Assembly (NCBI GenBank): GCA_035631615.1
Contig: DASQIK010000011.1
Coordinates: 1 to 16,667, forward strand
Direction: 5' to 3'
Origin: UBA5189 sp035631615
GTDB taxonomy: Bacteria; Chloroflexota; Limnocylindria; Limnocylindrales; CSP1-4
DNA: 16,667 nucleotides
The notes beneath the pieces were generated by a model, which had not been told where the DNA came from, did no database searches, and saw nothing but the letters and a program-made list of their open reading frames with translations. Below are positions 1 through 6,817 of this stretch, in pieces. Within the stretch, counting starts at the first letter, position 1; each line of letters opens with the position of its first letter. The translations under genes and the position numbers were made by a program.

Positions 1-318
1 GCCGGCGATACGTGCCACGTCGCCGGCACGACCGACGCCGGCCCGGACGGCCACTCCATCCATCCCGGCGATGCCGCGGGCCAGGCGCGTGCCGCGCTCG
101 GGATCATCGAGCGGGCACTCGTCGAGGCGGGATTTGCGCGCGGCGATGTCGTGCGCACGCGGATGTACCTCACGGACCCGGCGGACGCCGCGGCGGTCGG
201 CGAGGTCCACGGCGAGTGGTTCCGCGACGTCCGCCCCGCGGCGACCCTCGTCATCGTGGCCGCGCTCATCGACCCCACGATCCTGGTCGAGATCGAGGTC
301 GACGCCCGCCGAGGCTGA
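1..318 (+). CDS. RidA family protein (YjgF/YER057c/UK114), 3' part
   Basis: The reading frame is open from the first base and ends in TGA, so the N-terminus lies outside the window. The 105 visible residues match the RidA fold: a GQARAALGIIERALVEAG helix, then GDVVRTRMYLTD, a short helix ending in EWF, RPAATLVIV and a closing VEIEVDA strand. RidA proteins are small trimeric enzymes; the archetype hydrolyses reactive enamine/imine intermediates released by PLP enzymes. The arginine that binds substrate carboxylate in true RidA (Arg105 in the E. coli protein, in VARLP) aligns with alanine here (VAALIDP). This places the protein among the Rid subfamilies without that residue, so deaminase activity should not be assumed. 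It is convergent with azlD, 133 bases away. Confidence 0.85.
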   Translation, partial: AGDTCHVAGTTDAGPDGHSIHPGDAAGQARAALGIIERALVEAGFARGDVVRTRMYLTDPADAAAVGEVHGEWFRDVRPAATLVIVAALIDPTILVEIEVDARRG

Positions 319-451
319 CCTTGACGCCCCGGAGCTCGTGCCTCTCCCGCCAGGTTGGTCCGCACCGGAACCGAGTTTGACGAGGTTCGCGACACATGGG
401 ACCCGCGGCGCCGTAGATGGTCACGTGTTGCTCATTTCCGCGTCGACCGGG

Positions 452-793
452 CTAGAGGACGGGCGCGAACCCAGTCGCCCGCAGAACGGCAATCAGCACT
501 GCGGCAAGCACCAGACCGATCAGCAGGCCGCGCTTCAGCGCGACGACGAGGACGCACAGGCCGACGGCGAGCCACTCGGGCCCGACGTGGAACGAGGGGT
601 GGCGTGCCGGGTCGAGGACGACCATCGTGTCGACCGCGGCGAGCGCCGCGAGCACTGCCGGCCCGACGAGACGCAGGTACTCCTGGAGCCTCGCCGGCAA
701 ACGGTGAATGCCGGGCGCAAGCAGCGGCACTGCGCGCCACGGGTAGGTGACGAGGCCCATGAGGATGGCGAGCGGAACGAGGACCGTGCTCAT
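452..793 (-). CDS. azlD: AzlD family branched-chain amino acid transport subunit
   Basis: A 113-residue, almost entirely hydrophobic protein with about four membrane segments, typical of the small AzlD subunit (usually 100-110 residues). It begins MSTVLVPLAILMGLVTYPWR, and the TYPWRAVPLL segment is characteristic of AzlD, where a conserved T-[YF]-x-x-R-x-x-P motif follows the first helix. AzlD works with AzlC in the inner membrane as a branched-chain amino acid exporter of the LIV-E family. Its ATG overlaps the azlC stop codon as ATGA, so the two are translationally coupled. Substrate is inferred from the family; members also export azaleucine and related compounds. Confidence 0.85.
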   Translation of the reverse strand: MSTVLVPLAILMGLVTYPWRAVPLLAPGIHRLPARLQEYLRLVGPAVLAALAAVDTMVVLDPARHPSFHVGPEWLAVGLCVLVVALKRGLLIGLVLAAVLIAVLRATGFAPVL

Positions 794-1551
794 GAAGGAA
801 TGCCAAGAGAGGGATCGGGACCGGGGTCGGCGCCGGCCGCCAAGCCGCCGGCCGCAGCACGATCCGTCGCTGGCATCGGCGTGACCATTCCGAGCACCGG
901 CCCGAGCACGCCGCCCGCGATGATCCCGGCGGCGGGATCCCACGCCAGCGCGACGGCGACGCCGATCAATGCTCCGGCGATCGCCGCGACCAGCTCCCTC
1001 CGGCCCGCCACGAGCCCGACCGCCAATCCCCCCATCGCGGCAGGAAAGATGACGTCGAGCCCGAACCGGGTCGGGTCCGGGATGCTCCCACCCACCGTCA
1101 CGCCGACGAGCGTGGCGAGGTTCCACGGGATCCAGGTGCTGACGATCGCGCCGATCCAGTAGCCGCGCGCATCTGCCCGCCCGACTCGTCGGAAATGGGC
1201 GATCGCAAGGGCGAAGGCCTCGTCGGTGAGGACATGGGCCATCAGCGCCCTCTGCCGCCGTGGGATCTCGCTCAGGTATGGCGCCAAGGCCGCCCCGTAA
1301 AGGAAATGGCGGGCATTCAGGAAGGCCGTGAGCACGACGATGGCGATCCAGGAGAAGCCGCCGAGCACGTATCCGACCGCCACGAATTGCGATGCGCCGG
1401 CAAAGACGAACAGGCTCATCGCGCTGGCCTCGACCGGGGAAAAGCCGGCCGCTCGGGCGGAGAGGCCGTAGACGAGCCCGAACCCGCCCGCCGAGACCAT
1501 GATCCCAACCGAGTCCTTCAGCAGCCGGCGGCGGGAGGTCGAGATATCCAT
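790..1551 (-). CDS. azlC: AzlC family branched-chain amino acid exporter, large subunit
   Basis: A 253-residue membrane protein of normal length for AzlC. Diagnostic stretches are AGFSPVEASAMSLFVFAGAS followed by QFVAVGY near residues 30-60, LNARHFLYG around 85, and the HVLTDEAFAL segment after it. Several hydrophobic helices follow, with a glycine/alanine-rich C-terminal third. I chose the ATG at 1551 (MDISTSRRRLLKDS), preceded by a GAGG four bases away; the frame stays open upstream but reads as arginine-rich non-protein there. It pairs with AzlD through a four-base overlap, and the small zinc-ribbon gene ends 56 bases upstream on the same strand, so all three may share a transcript. It would export branched-chain amino acids when they accumulate. 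Confidence 0.88.
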   Translation of the reverse strand: MDISTSRRRLLKDSVGIMVSAGGFGLVYGLSARAAGFSPVEASAMSLFVFAGASQFVAVGYVLGGFSWIAIVVLTAFLNARHFLYGAALAPYLSEIPRRQRALMAHVLTDEAFALAIAHFRRVGRADARGYWIGAIVSTWIPWNLATLVGVTVGGSIPDPTRFGLDVIFPAAMGGLAVGLVAGRRELVAAIAGALIGVAVALAWDPAAGIIAGGVLGPVLGMVTPMPATDRAAAGGLAAGADPGPDPSLGIPS

Positions 1552-1607
1552 CGAGCCTCGGGCGAGGGGCTCCTGTCTCGCGTCGGTCGATGCGAGGGGA
1601 TCGAGCC

Positions 1608-1880
1608 TCAGCGCAGGAACGTCTTCGCGCAGGTCCCGTCGCAGACCACGTACACCGCGTGGAGGTCGTGGGCGTACCCGGCGGCGTGGAGGATGCCGCG
1701 GCAACCGGGGGTCGGGCACTTCCATGTCCACCACCGGTCCTGCGCGTCGAGCGGGGTCGTCTCGGCGGCGAGCTTGTCGGTGAGGCCCGCCTGCGACTTC
1801 GCGAGCGCGGCGATCACGGCCGCCCGGTCGGCGTCGGTCTCGCTCGAGTAGGGGTAGTTCTGCCCGACGTTCGAGGTCAC
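1608..1880 (-). CDS. Small zinc-ribbon-like hypothetical protein
   Basis: A 90-residue protein I do not recognise by name. The N-terminal half is helical and polar (DADRAAVIAALAKSQAGL). The C-terminal half carries WWTWKCPTPGCRGILHAAG and then VVCDGTCAKTFLR, that is a CX4C pair and a CX3C pair about 22 residues apart, plus histidines between them. This is the layout of a compact zinc ribbon, and it reaches nearly to the C-terminus. The start is a GTG at 1880 with GGAG six bases before it. It lies between the MFS gene and azlC on the same strand. A nucleic-acid or protein-binding role is possible but not shown. The cysteine spacing and coherent codon use make it a real gene rather than a shadow frame. 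Confidence 0.7.
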   Translation of the reverse strand: MTSNVGQNYPYSSETDADRAAVIAALAKSQAGLTDKLAAETTPLDAQDRWWTWKCPTPGCRGILHAAGYAHDLHAVYVVCDGTCAKTFLR

Positions 1881-1971
1881 GCGCTACTCCGGCGAGAGAG
1901 GGTGGAAGTCCGGTGGCGGCTTCGTGTGAGCGCGGCGCGCCACCGGTGCCGCGGAGTATTGCACAGGTCCG

Positions 1972-1999
1972 CCAGCCGTCTACCTCACCAAACGGCTGG
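1972..1999 (-). terminator. Stem-loop downstream of the MFS gene, possible terminator
   Basis: CCAGCCGT and ACGGCTGG form a perfect 8-bp stem around a 12-base loop. It lies about 90 bases beyond the MFS stop codon and before the zinc-ribbon gene. There is no T-run on either side, so it may instead be a structural element of the transcript. A second short inverted repeat, AGGGCCC/GGGCCCT at 2077-2091, overlaps the MFS stop codon. Confidence 0.35.
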
Positions 2000-2089
2000 A
2001 TTGACCCGCGCTCCCACCACCCCTGCGCGGCGGCCGCGGGGGACCAGCGTTCGACCCGCCGGAAGCGCCTGCTCCCAGGGCCCGGGGCC

Positions 2090-3424
2090 CTACCCGAGGG
2101 CGGCTGGTGCAGCCGGGCCGCCGAGGTAGTGCTCGGTTCGCCGCAGCTGCCGGAGCGGGAGCAGCGCAAGGGCGAGTATCGCTGCGGTCCCGAGCATCAG
2201 CCCGTCCATGCCCCGCCACTCCGCGGCGATGCCGCCGAGCAGCGCGCCGCCGATCTGGCCGATGCCAAGAAACACCGAATACAGGCCCATGATGGCGCCG
2301 CGATCCTTCGGGAACTGCTCGGAGACATCCGCGAGCAGTCCGACGGCCGCCGGGGTCGCGCCGGCGAGGACAAACAGCCCGCCGGCGACGATCGCCACAG
2401 ACAGGCCGACGAGGCCGGCCTGGATCGCGCTCGAGCCGGCGCCGAACGCGGTGTGGTTGACGACCAGGCCGGCGCCGGCGAGCGCGATTCCGCCGACGAC
2501 GCCCATCAGGATGATCGTGGTCCGCCGATAGCGCTCGAACCGGTTGCCCCACCAGAAGATGCCGGCGCCGAAGATCACGGCGATGACCAGGGCACCGACC
2601 GTGATCTGGTTCGGGCTGAAGCCCTGGAGCAGCCACTGGTCCGGAAAGCGCGGATCGGAGCGCTGGAACTGGAACAGCGACTGGCTGAACCACAGGCCGA
2701 TCGCAGCGTTCACGGCGATCCACGTCGGCGCGAGCAGCCACACGTGGGAGTGCTGGACCAGCTCCACGTACCGGCGCAGGGTGGTCTGCTCGATGGCGAC
2801 GACGTCGGCAACCGTCACCCCCTCGCGCTTGTCCCTGCTGCGCGACTCCGCGTCGGCGTCCTTGACGAACACGAAGTAGATCGCCAGCGAGCCGCCGTAG
2901 AACACGGCGTTGAGCAGGAACGCCGACGGGCCGAGCGCCTCGAACAGCTTCGGCGCGACGATGAACCCGGCCCCGATGCCGGCCAGCGTCGCCGCCTCGA
3001 AGCGGGATGCGGCACGGCCCCGCAGCGCCTCGCTGCCGGCGGTGGCGATCGCGATGTAGCCCAGGATCGACGGGATCGAGGCGGCGGTCGCGCTGCCTTC
3101 CAGCAGTCGCGTCGCGCCCAGGATGACCAGGCTCCCGGTGAGCGCCGTCAGCACCACCGCGATCGCACCGAAGATCGGGCCCCAGAGCATGACCCGGTGA
3201 TGCCCGAGCCGATCCGACAGCACCCCGAACACCGGCGACAGCACGAGCTCCGCCACGTAGAAGGTCGCCGCGAAGATCCCCACCGTGATCGCGGACACGG
3301 GCGCGGCGTCAGGGTGGTAATGGGGGAGCTTCGCAAGGTACGTCGTCAGCATCGCGCCGGTCAGGCCGGTGCTGAAGCGGAGGGTGAATGTGCCGATCAG
3401 GACGGCCTTGAGCGAGCGATCCAT
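2090..3424 (-). CDS. MFS transporter, probable drug/small-molecule efflux
   Basis: A 444-residue protein with the hydrophobic periodicity of about 12 membrane helices, arranged as two halves around a charged loop near residues 190-215 (KDADAESRSRDKREG). The major facilitator motif A is visible as GVLSDRLGHHRVMLWG between helices 2 and 3, and RLLEGSATAASIP fits helix 4. Proton- or ion-driven transport across the inner membrane is the family role; the substrate cannot be read from sequence. I start it at the ATG at 3424 (MDRSLKAVLIGT), because a TACCCT box sits eight bases upstream and the first helix begins at once. An ATG at 3454 would add ten residues. It is divergent from degV across 69 bases. 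Confidence 0.85.
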   Translation of the reverse strand: MDRSLKAVLIGTFTLRFSTGLTGAMLTTYLAKLPHYHPDAAPVSAITVGIFAATFYVAELVLSPVFGVLSDRLGHHRVMLWGPIFGAIAVVLTALTGSLVILGATRLLEGSATAASIPSILGYIAIATAGSEALRGRAASRFEAATLAGIGAGFIVAPKLFEALGPSAFLLNAVFYGGSLAIYFVFVKDADAESRSRDKREGVTVADVVAIEQTTLRRYVELVQHSHVWLLAPTWIAVNAAIGLWFSQSLFQFQRSDPRFPDQWLLQGFSPNQITVGALVIAVIFGAGIFWWGNRFERYRRTTIILMGVVGGIALAGAGLVVNHTAFGAGSSAIQAGLVGLSVAIVAGGLFVLAGATPAAVGLLADVSEQFPKDRGAIMGLYSVFLGIGQIGGALLGGIAAEWRGMDGLMLGTAAILALALLPLRQLRRTEHYLGGPAAPAALG

Positions 3425-3432
3425 CGTTCGGT

Positions 3433-3438
3433 AGGGTA
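3433..3438 (-). promoter_or_regulatory. -10 box of the MFS gene
   Basis: TACCCT on the minus strand ends eight bases before the chosen ATG, with no purine-rich ribosome site between them. This would give a leaderless or near-leaderless transcript. No recognisable -35 element is present. Confidence 0.4.
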
Positions 3439-3448
3439 GCGGCGGCCC

Positions 3449-3454
3449 TATCAT
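3449..3454 (+). promoter_or_regulatory. -10 box of degV
   Basis: TATCAT lies 39 bases before the degV GTG, giving a leader of about 33 bases that includes the AGGGAGGG ribosome site at 3479-3486. It is ten bases from the divergent MFS box, so polymerase binding at the two promoters should be mutually exclusive. Confidence 0.45.
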
Positions 3455-3493
3455 CCGCGGACACGCACGGCAGCGAATGAGGGAGGGCTACCC

Positions 3494-4360
3494 GTGGGTC
3501 GCGTCGCGATCGTCACCGACTCCGCGTCCGACATGGACCCCGCGCGGGCCGCAGCGCTCGGCATCACGATCGTTCCGCTCATCGTCAACTTCGGCCAGGA
3601 GGCGTTCTCGGCTGGCGTCAACCTTTCGACGGACGAGTTCTGGAAGCGGATGACGGCGCCCGAGGCGCCGTTCCCGACGACGGCCGCGTGCAGCCCGGGC
3701 GACTTCCAGCAGGCCTACCAGCGCGCATTCGACGGCGGCGCCGAGGCGGTCGTCTCGGTCCATGTCGCGGGCACGCTGTCCGGCACGATCAAGGCGGCCG
3801 AGGTCGGGCGGGCGATGTTCAGGGACCGCGAGATCCACATCGTCGACTCGACGTCGGCCTCGATGGGCGAGGGCATGCTCGCCGAGCTCGGGGTCGAGAT
3901 GGCGAATGGCGGCGCCTCGGCGAGCGAGATCGCGACGGCGCTGGAAGGTCGACGCGAGGATCTCCAGGTCTACCTCGGCCTCGACACCCTCGAGTACCTG
4001 AAGCGCGGCGGCCGGATCAGCGGCGCCCAGGCCGCGATCGGGACGCTCCTGTCGGTCAAGCCGATCATCGAGATCAAGGACGGCAAGGTCGAGACGGCCG
4101 AGCGCGTGCGGACGCGCGGCAAGGCCCGCGAGAAGCTCGTGGAGCTCCTGACCGTCCGCCCGATGGACCGCCTCTCGATCCTGCACACGACCGGCGCCGA
4201 CGTCGAGGAGTTCACGAAGGAGCTCATCCCGCGGGTCCCCGGTGGCATCGACCCGTCGAAGGTCACTGTCGACACGATCGGCCCGTCCGTCGGTCCGCAT
4301 CTCGGGCCCGGCTGCGTCGGCGCGGTCGCGCTCTACACGCAGGCGTCGCGCCCCGCCTAG
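3494..4360 (+). CDS. DegV family fatty-acid-binding protein (FakB-like)
   Basis: A 288-residue protein of normal DegV length. Visible blocks are VAIVTDSASDM at the N-terminus, TTAACSPGDFQQAY (residues 62-75), HVAGTLSGT (90-98), VDSTSASMGEG near 120, YLKRGGRISGAQA near 170 and KPIIEIKDGKVE near 190. DegV/FakB proteins hold a fatty acid in a buried tunnel and present it to the kinase FakA for phosphorylation; no FakA (DAK2-type) gene is in the window. Thr63 of the TSxPSP-type block is kept, but the serine normally found in the ISxxLSGT block is alanine (A92). The GTG start is set by a strong AGGGAGGG site eight bases upstream. The dehydrogenase gene follows after 145 bases. Confidence 0.9.
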   Translation: MGRVAIVTDSASDMDPARAAALGITIVPLIVNFGQEAFSAGVNLSTDEFWKRMTAPEAPFPTTAACSPGDFQQAYQRAFDGGAEAVVSVHVAGTLSGTIKAAEVGRAMFRDREIHIVDSTSASMGEGMLAELGVEMANGGASASEIATALEGRREDLQVYLGLDTLEYLKRGGRISGAQAAIGTLLSVKPIIEIKDGKVETAERVRTRGKAREKLVELLTVRPMDRLSILHTTGADVEEFTKELIPRVPGGIDPSKVTVDTIGPSVGPHLGPGCVGAVALYTQASRPA

Positions 4361-4446
4361 GACGTTCGGCTGGTGGCGTGAACGCGACGGTTGCCGCAGG
4401 GTTGCGGGACGGTAGCGACGCCGAGCGTTCGACGGCCTTCCCCGGC

Positions 4447-4452
4447 TATACT
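4447..4452 (+). promoter_or_regulatory. -10 box of the glutamate dehydrogenase gene
   Basis: TATACT in the context GGCTATACTCGG is the best sigma-70-like -10 match in the window. It predicts transcription from about 4459 and a leader near 47 bases containing GAGGGA at 4488-4493. No good -35 match at the usual distance. Confidence 0.5.
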
Positions 4453-4505
4453 CGGCCGCCAACCGCACCGAATTTTCCGCGCCATACGAGGGACCCCAGA
4501 CTTTC

Positions 4506-5771
4506 ATGACCACCGAGCACGTTGTCGCCCCGATCAATCCCTGGGCGGTCGCCCAGCAGCAGTTCGATCTCGCCGCCGAACGGCTCAACCTGGACGAGGG
4601 CATGCGCCGCGTCCTGCGCGAGCCCCGCCGCGAGCTGACGGTCCACTTCCCGGTGAAGATGGACGACGGCTCGGTCCGGGTGTTCACCGGCTACCGCGTC
4701 CAGCACAACCTCGGCCGCGGACCGGCCAAGGGCGGCATCCGCTACCACCAGGACGTGAGCCTCGACGAGGTCAAGGCCCTGGCGATGTGGATGACCTGGA
4801 AATGCGCGGTCGTCGGCATCCCGTACGGCGGCGGCAAGGGCGGGGTGATCGTCGACCCGAAGAAGCTGTCGATGAAGGAGCTGGAGGCGCTGACGCGGCG
4901 CTTCTTCACCGAGATCGAGGTCCTGATCGGGCCAGAGAAGGACATCCCGGCACCGGACGTCAACACGAACGGCCAGATCATGGCCTGGATGATGGACACC
5001 TACTCGATGCACGCGGGCTACACGGTCCCGGGCGTCGTGACCGGCAAGCCGATCTCGCTCGGCGGCTCCGAGGGCCGCAACGAGGCGACCGCGCGCGGCA
5101 CGGTCTACTGCATCGTCGAGGCGGCCCGCCATCTCGGCATCGAGCTCGACAAGGCCAAGGTTGCGATCCAGGGCTTCGGCAACGCCGGCTCGATCGCAGC
5201 AACCCTGATCACCGCCGAGAAGGCCACCGTGGTCGCGGTCTCCGACTCGACCGGCGGCATCCACAACCCGAACGGCCTCGACATCCCGCGCGTCATCAAG
5301 TGGAAGCAGGAGCACGGAACGGTGCAGGGCTTCCCGGGCTCGAAGGACATCACCAACGCGGCGGTCCTCGAGGTCGAGTGCGACATCCTGATCCCCGCCG
5401 CCCTCGAGAACCAGATCACCGACAAGAACGCGGGCAGGGTCAAGGCGCGCCTCATCGCGGAGGCCGCCAACGGCCCGACGACCCCCGAGGCCGACGAGAT
5501 CTTCTGGAAGGCCGGGAAGTTCCTGATCCCGGACATCCTGTGCAACGCCGGCGGCGTCACGGTGTCGTACTTCGAGTGGGTCCAGGACCTGAACCGCGAC
5601 CACTGGAGCGAGCAGGTCGTCAACGACAAGCTCCGAGAGATCATGGTCAAGGCGTTCCAGGAGACCCTCGCCATCGCTCGCCGCGAGCAGTGCTACATGC
5701 GGACCGCCGCGTACCTGCTCGCGGTCAAGCGCGTCGCCGAGGCCACCCAGCTCCGCGGCCTGTACCCGTAG
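4506..5771 (+). CDS. gdhA: Glu/Leu/Phe/Val dehydrogenase, probable glutamate dehydrogenase
   Basis: A 421-residue protein of full length for hexameric glutamate dehydrogenases, which interconvert glutamate and 2-oxoglutarate plus ammonia. The N-terminal catalytic domain shows GPAKGGIRY (substrate-binding Lys75), PYGGGKGGV (catalytic Lys111) and PAPDVNTN (Asp151). The Rossmann domain shows GFGNAGS (223-229) and an acidic Asp247 at the end of the second strand (AVSDSTGG), which favours NAD over NADP. EAANGPTT and NAGGVTVSYFEW are C-terminal family blocks. Leucine and phenylalanine dehydrogenases share the fold but are usually shorter; the length and KGG/DVNTN context favour glutamate. The ATG is preceded by GAGGGA. 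Probably transcribed alone, since a strong hairpin follows 40 bases after the stop. Confidence 0.92.
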   Translation: MTTEHVVAPINPWAVAQQQFDLAAERLNLDEGMRRVLREPRRELTVHFPVKMDDGSVRVFTGYRVQHNLGRGPAKGGIRYHQDVSLDEVKALAMWMTWKCAVVGIPYGGGKGGVIVDPKKLSMKELEALTRRFFTEIEVLIGPEKDIPAPDVNTNGQIMAWMMDTYSMHAGYTVPGVVTGKPISLGGSEGRNEATARGTVYCIVEAARHLGIELDKAKVAIQGFGNAGSIAATLITAEKATVVAVSDSTGGIHNPNGLDIPRVIKWKQEHGTVQGFPGSKDITNAAVLEVECDILIPAALENQITDKNAGRVKARLIAEAANGPTTPEADEIFWKAGKFLIPDILCNAGGVTVSYFEWVQDLNRDHWSEQVVNDKLREIMVKAFQETLAIARREQCYMRTAAYLLAVKRVAEATQLRGLYP

Positions 5772-5811
5772 GTCCAGTGGCGGCGCTCAACGCCCTCCAG
5801 CCCCTCGCTCG

Positions 5812-5848
5812 ATCGCGAGCCCCGGCCGCCGGCCGGGGCTCCCGCGAT
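5812..5848 (+). terminator. Strong hairpin downstream of gdhA
   Basis: AGCCCCGGCCG at 5818-5828 pairs perfectly with CGGCCGGGGCT at 5830-5840. The stem continues as ATCGCG (5812-5817) with CGCGAT (5843-5848) after a two-base bulge. This 17-bp, nearly all-GC stem ends 40-80 bases after the dehydrogenase stop. The T-tract is poor (TTCC), as is common in very GC-rich genomes, so it could act as a terminator or as a 3'-end stabiliser. Confidence 0.65.
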
Positions 5849-5876
5849 TCCGGCGCGATTCCTGCCCGACGGCCCT

Positions 5877-5910
5877 GCCGCTTCGCCGTCGTCCTGCGAT
5901 CCAATCGCAA
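5877..5910. repeat. Imperfect direct repeat, copy 1
   Basis: Starts GCCGCTTCGCCGTC and ends CGATCCAATCGCAA. The final 14 bases are identical to the end of copy 2, and the rest differs by a few substitutions and one gap, roughly 30 of 35 positions matching by eye. Origin unknown; it lies between the gdhA hairpin and the regulator relic. Confidence 0.5.
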
Positions 5911-6030
5911 CAACGACGGCCGAGGCCGCTGGCGGCTCACGTCGTTCGCCAAGTCTGCCATTGGATGCAACGCCGGGCGCCTGAGCGGCCCATCCGACCC
6001 GGGCGGCCACTGCGGTTCGACAAGTCCAGG

Positions 6031-6065
6031 GCCGCTTGGCCGTCCGTGTTTCGATCCAATCGCAA
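6031..6065. repeat. Imperfect direct repeat, copy 2
   Basis: Starts GCCGCTTGGCCGTC and ends CGATCCAATCGCAA, matching copy 1 in the same orientation about 120 bases away. It lies just beyond the 3' end of the regulator relic on the minus strand. Confidence 0.5.
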
Positions 6066-6117
6066 GGCGGCGGTCGAGTCGCAACGCCGGCACGGACGAA
6101 CGTGGTCGGGCAGCCAC

Positions 6118-6323
6118 TCACAGGAGGACCAGCGCATTGCCCGCAGATGCCGAGTGTCGGCGAGCAGCAGGATTACGCAGTCCACGGCGCCGTCGCGCTG
6201 CTTGCGTGCGAGCCGCCGCTCGAGGCTTTGGAGGTCTCGGGCGTGCGCCTCGGCTTCGACCCGGACGCAGCCGCCAGGCCCATCGAATGCCGCATCCCAC
6301 GCTCGCAAGTCGATCGTGCCAAG
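6118..6323 (-). pseudogene. Remnant of a helix-turn-helix-type regulator, C-terminal domain with internal deletion
   Basis: The minus strand reads DLRAWDAAFDG, then VRVEAEAHARDLQSLERRLA, then RDGAVDCVILLLADTRHLR. As I recall them, this is the C-terminal domain of small HTH proteins common in Chloroflexota and Actinomycetota, where the pattern is RAWD...VEAETRxRDxQALxRR...KxRDGGVDxVxLLxADTxxNR. Just after ADTRHLR the frame is lost, and the next frame reads SAGNALVLL and stops, which looks like the normal end of that family (GDALxLL). The intervening segment of very roughly 30 residues appears to be deleted. No HTH domain can be read upstream, so this is a truncated and frameshifted relic, not a working gene. 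Confidence 0.55.
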
Positions 6324-6599
6324 CGTCGTGCGACCTCGGGCTCGCGCATCAGCGCCTGGACGATCACGCGACCGTTGTCCGTTCCACGACTGAGCGGTCC
6401 CCGGCGCGTCGGCACCATCCGATGATGGGCGGATGCGATCAACGCGGGCTTATCTCGACCGTCGGGCGTCGCCCGTCGATCGCCAGGGCCCAGAAGGCCT
6501 TGCTTCTTCACGCTCCCGCAACGCTGACACGGAGATCGTGCGGCGCGATCCTGCCCGCGCATGCGACACGGTGCGTGCGACATTCGACGGTCGCCGTGC
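6324..6599. other. Gene-free stretch before the DUF6582-like gene
   Basis: No supported coding frame. The minus-strand translation beyond the relic loses all similarity to a regulator, so if an N-terminal HTH domain once lay here it is no longer readable. It presumably contains the promoter for the small gene at 6614, but I see no convincing -10 box. Confidence 0.4.
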
Positions 6600-6606
6600 A
6601 GGAGGT
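6600..6606 (+). promoter_or_regulatory. Ribosome binding site of the DUF6582-like gene
   Basis: AGGAGGT is a perfect anti-Shine-Dalgarno complement seven bases before ATG 6614. It is the strongest ribosome site in the window and fixes the start of the small gene within a much longer open frame. Confidence 0.85.
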
Positions 6607-6613
6607 TCCGACC

Positions 6614-6817
6614 ATGGCAACGCTGAACGAGAAGAAGCGTGACTCGCTCAAGGGCTCGACCTTCGGCCTGCCGGAGGAGCGCAAGTACCCGATGCCCGAC
6701 GAGTCCCACGCCCGCAATGCCAAGGCGCGCGCCTCACAGCAGGTCAAGAAAGGCAACCTGACCAAGGCCGAGGAGCAGAAGATCGACCGCAAGGCCGACC
6801 GCATCCTGAACAAGTAG
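6614..6817 (+). CDS. DUF6582-like small basic protein
   Basis: A 67-residue, highly charged, soluble protein. It starts MATLNEKKRDSLKGSTFGLP and contains KYPMPDESHARNAKARASQQ followed by a lysine-rich helical tail ending DRKADRILNK. The FxLPExRxYPxPDxxHAxNAxARxxQ pattern is the one I associate with DUF6582, a family of unknown function found widely in bacteria and in some phage proteins. No cysteines, no signal peptide, no membrane segment. The start is set by a perfect AGGAGGT seven bases upstream. The strong ribosome site suggests high translation. It stands alone, with 315 gene-free bases after it. Confidence 0.8.
   Translation: MATLNEKKRDSLKGSTFGLPEERKYPMPDESHARNAKARASQQVKKGNLTKAEEQKIDRKADRILNK

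Larger units (their letters stand above)
5849..6117. other. Gene-free stretch with an imperfect direct repeat
   Basis: I find no frame here with protein-like composition or a supported start on either strand. The only clear structure is the repeat pair annotated separately (5877-5910 and 6031-6065). The long open frames are a by-product of high GC and give arginine/proline-rich translations. Confidence 0.5.

Noticed and set aside
1881..2089. A tRNA or other RNA gene in the gap after the MFS gene
   Set aside because: Hairpins exist, but no cloverleaf, T-loop consensus (GGTTCRA) or CCA end fits.
1913..3439. A 508-residue plus-strand frame opposite the MFS gene
   Set aside because: Composition (Asp, Arg, Gln, His, Ala) is typical of the antisense shadow of a GC-rich membrane protein gene; no domain or ribosome site.
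6173..6709. A 178-residue minus-strand frame over the regulator relic and the DUF6582-like gene
   Set aside because: It is out of frame with the relic's recognisable domain and antisense to the small gene; composition not protein-like.
4391..6817. An 808-residue plus-strand open frame spanning gdhA and the intergenic region
   Set aside because: It reads arginine/proline-rich nonsense through gdhA; only its last 67 codons, after the AGGAGGT site, are a real gene.
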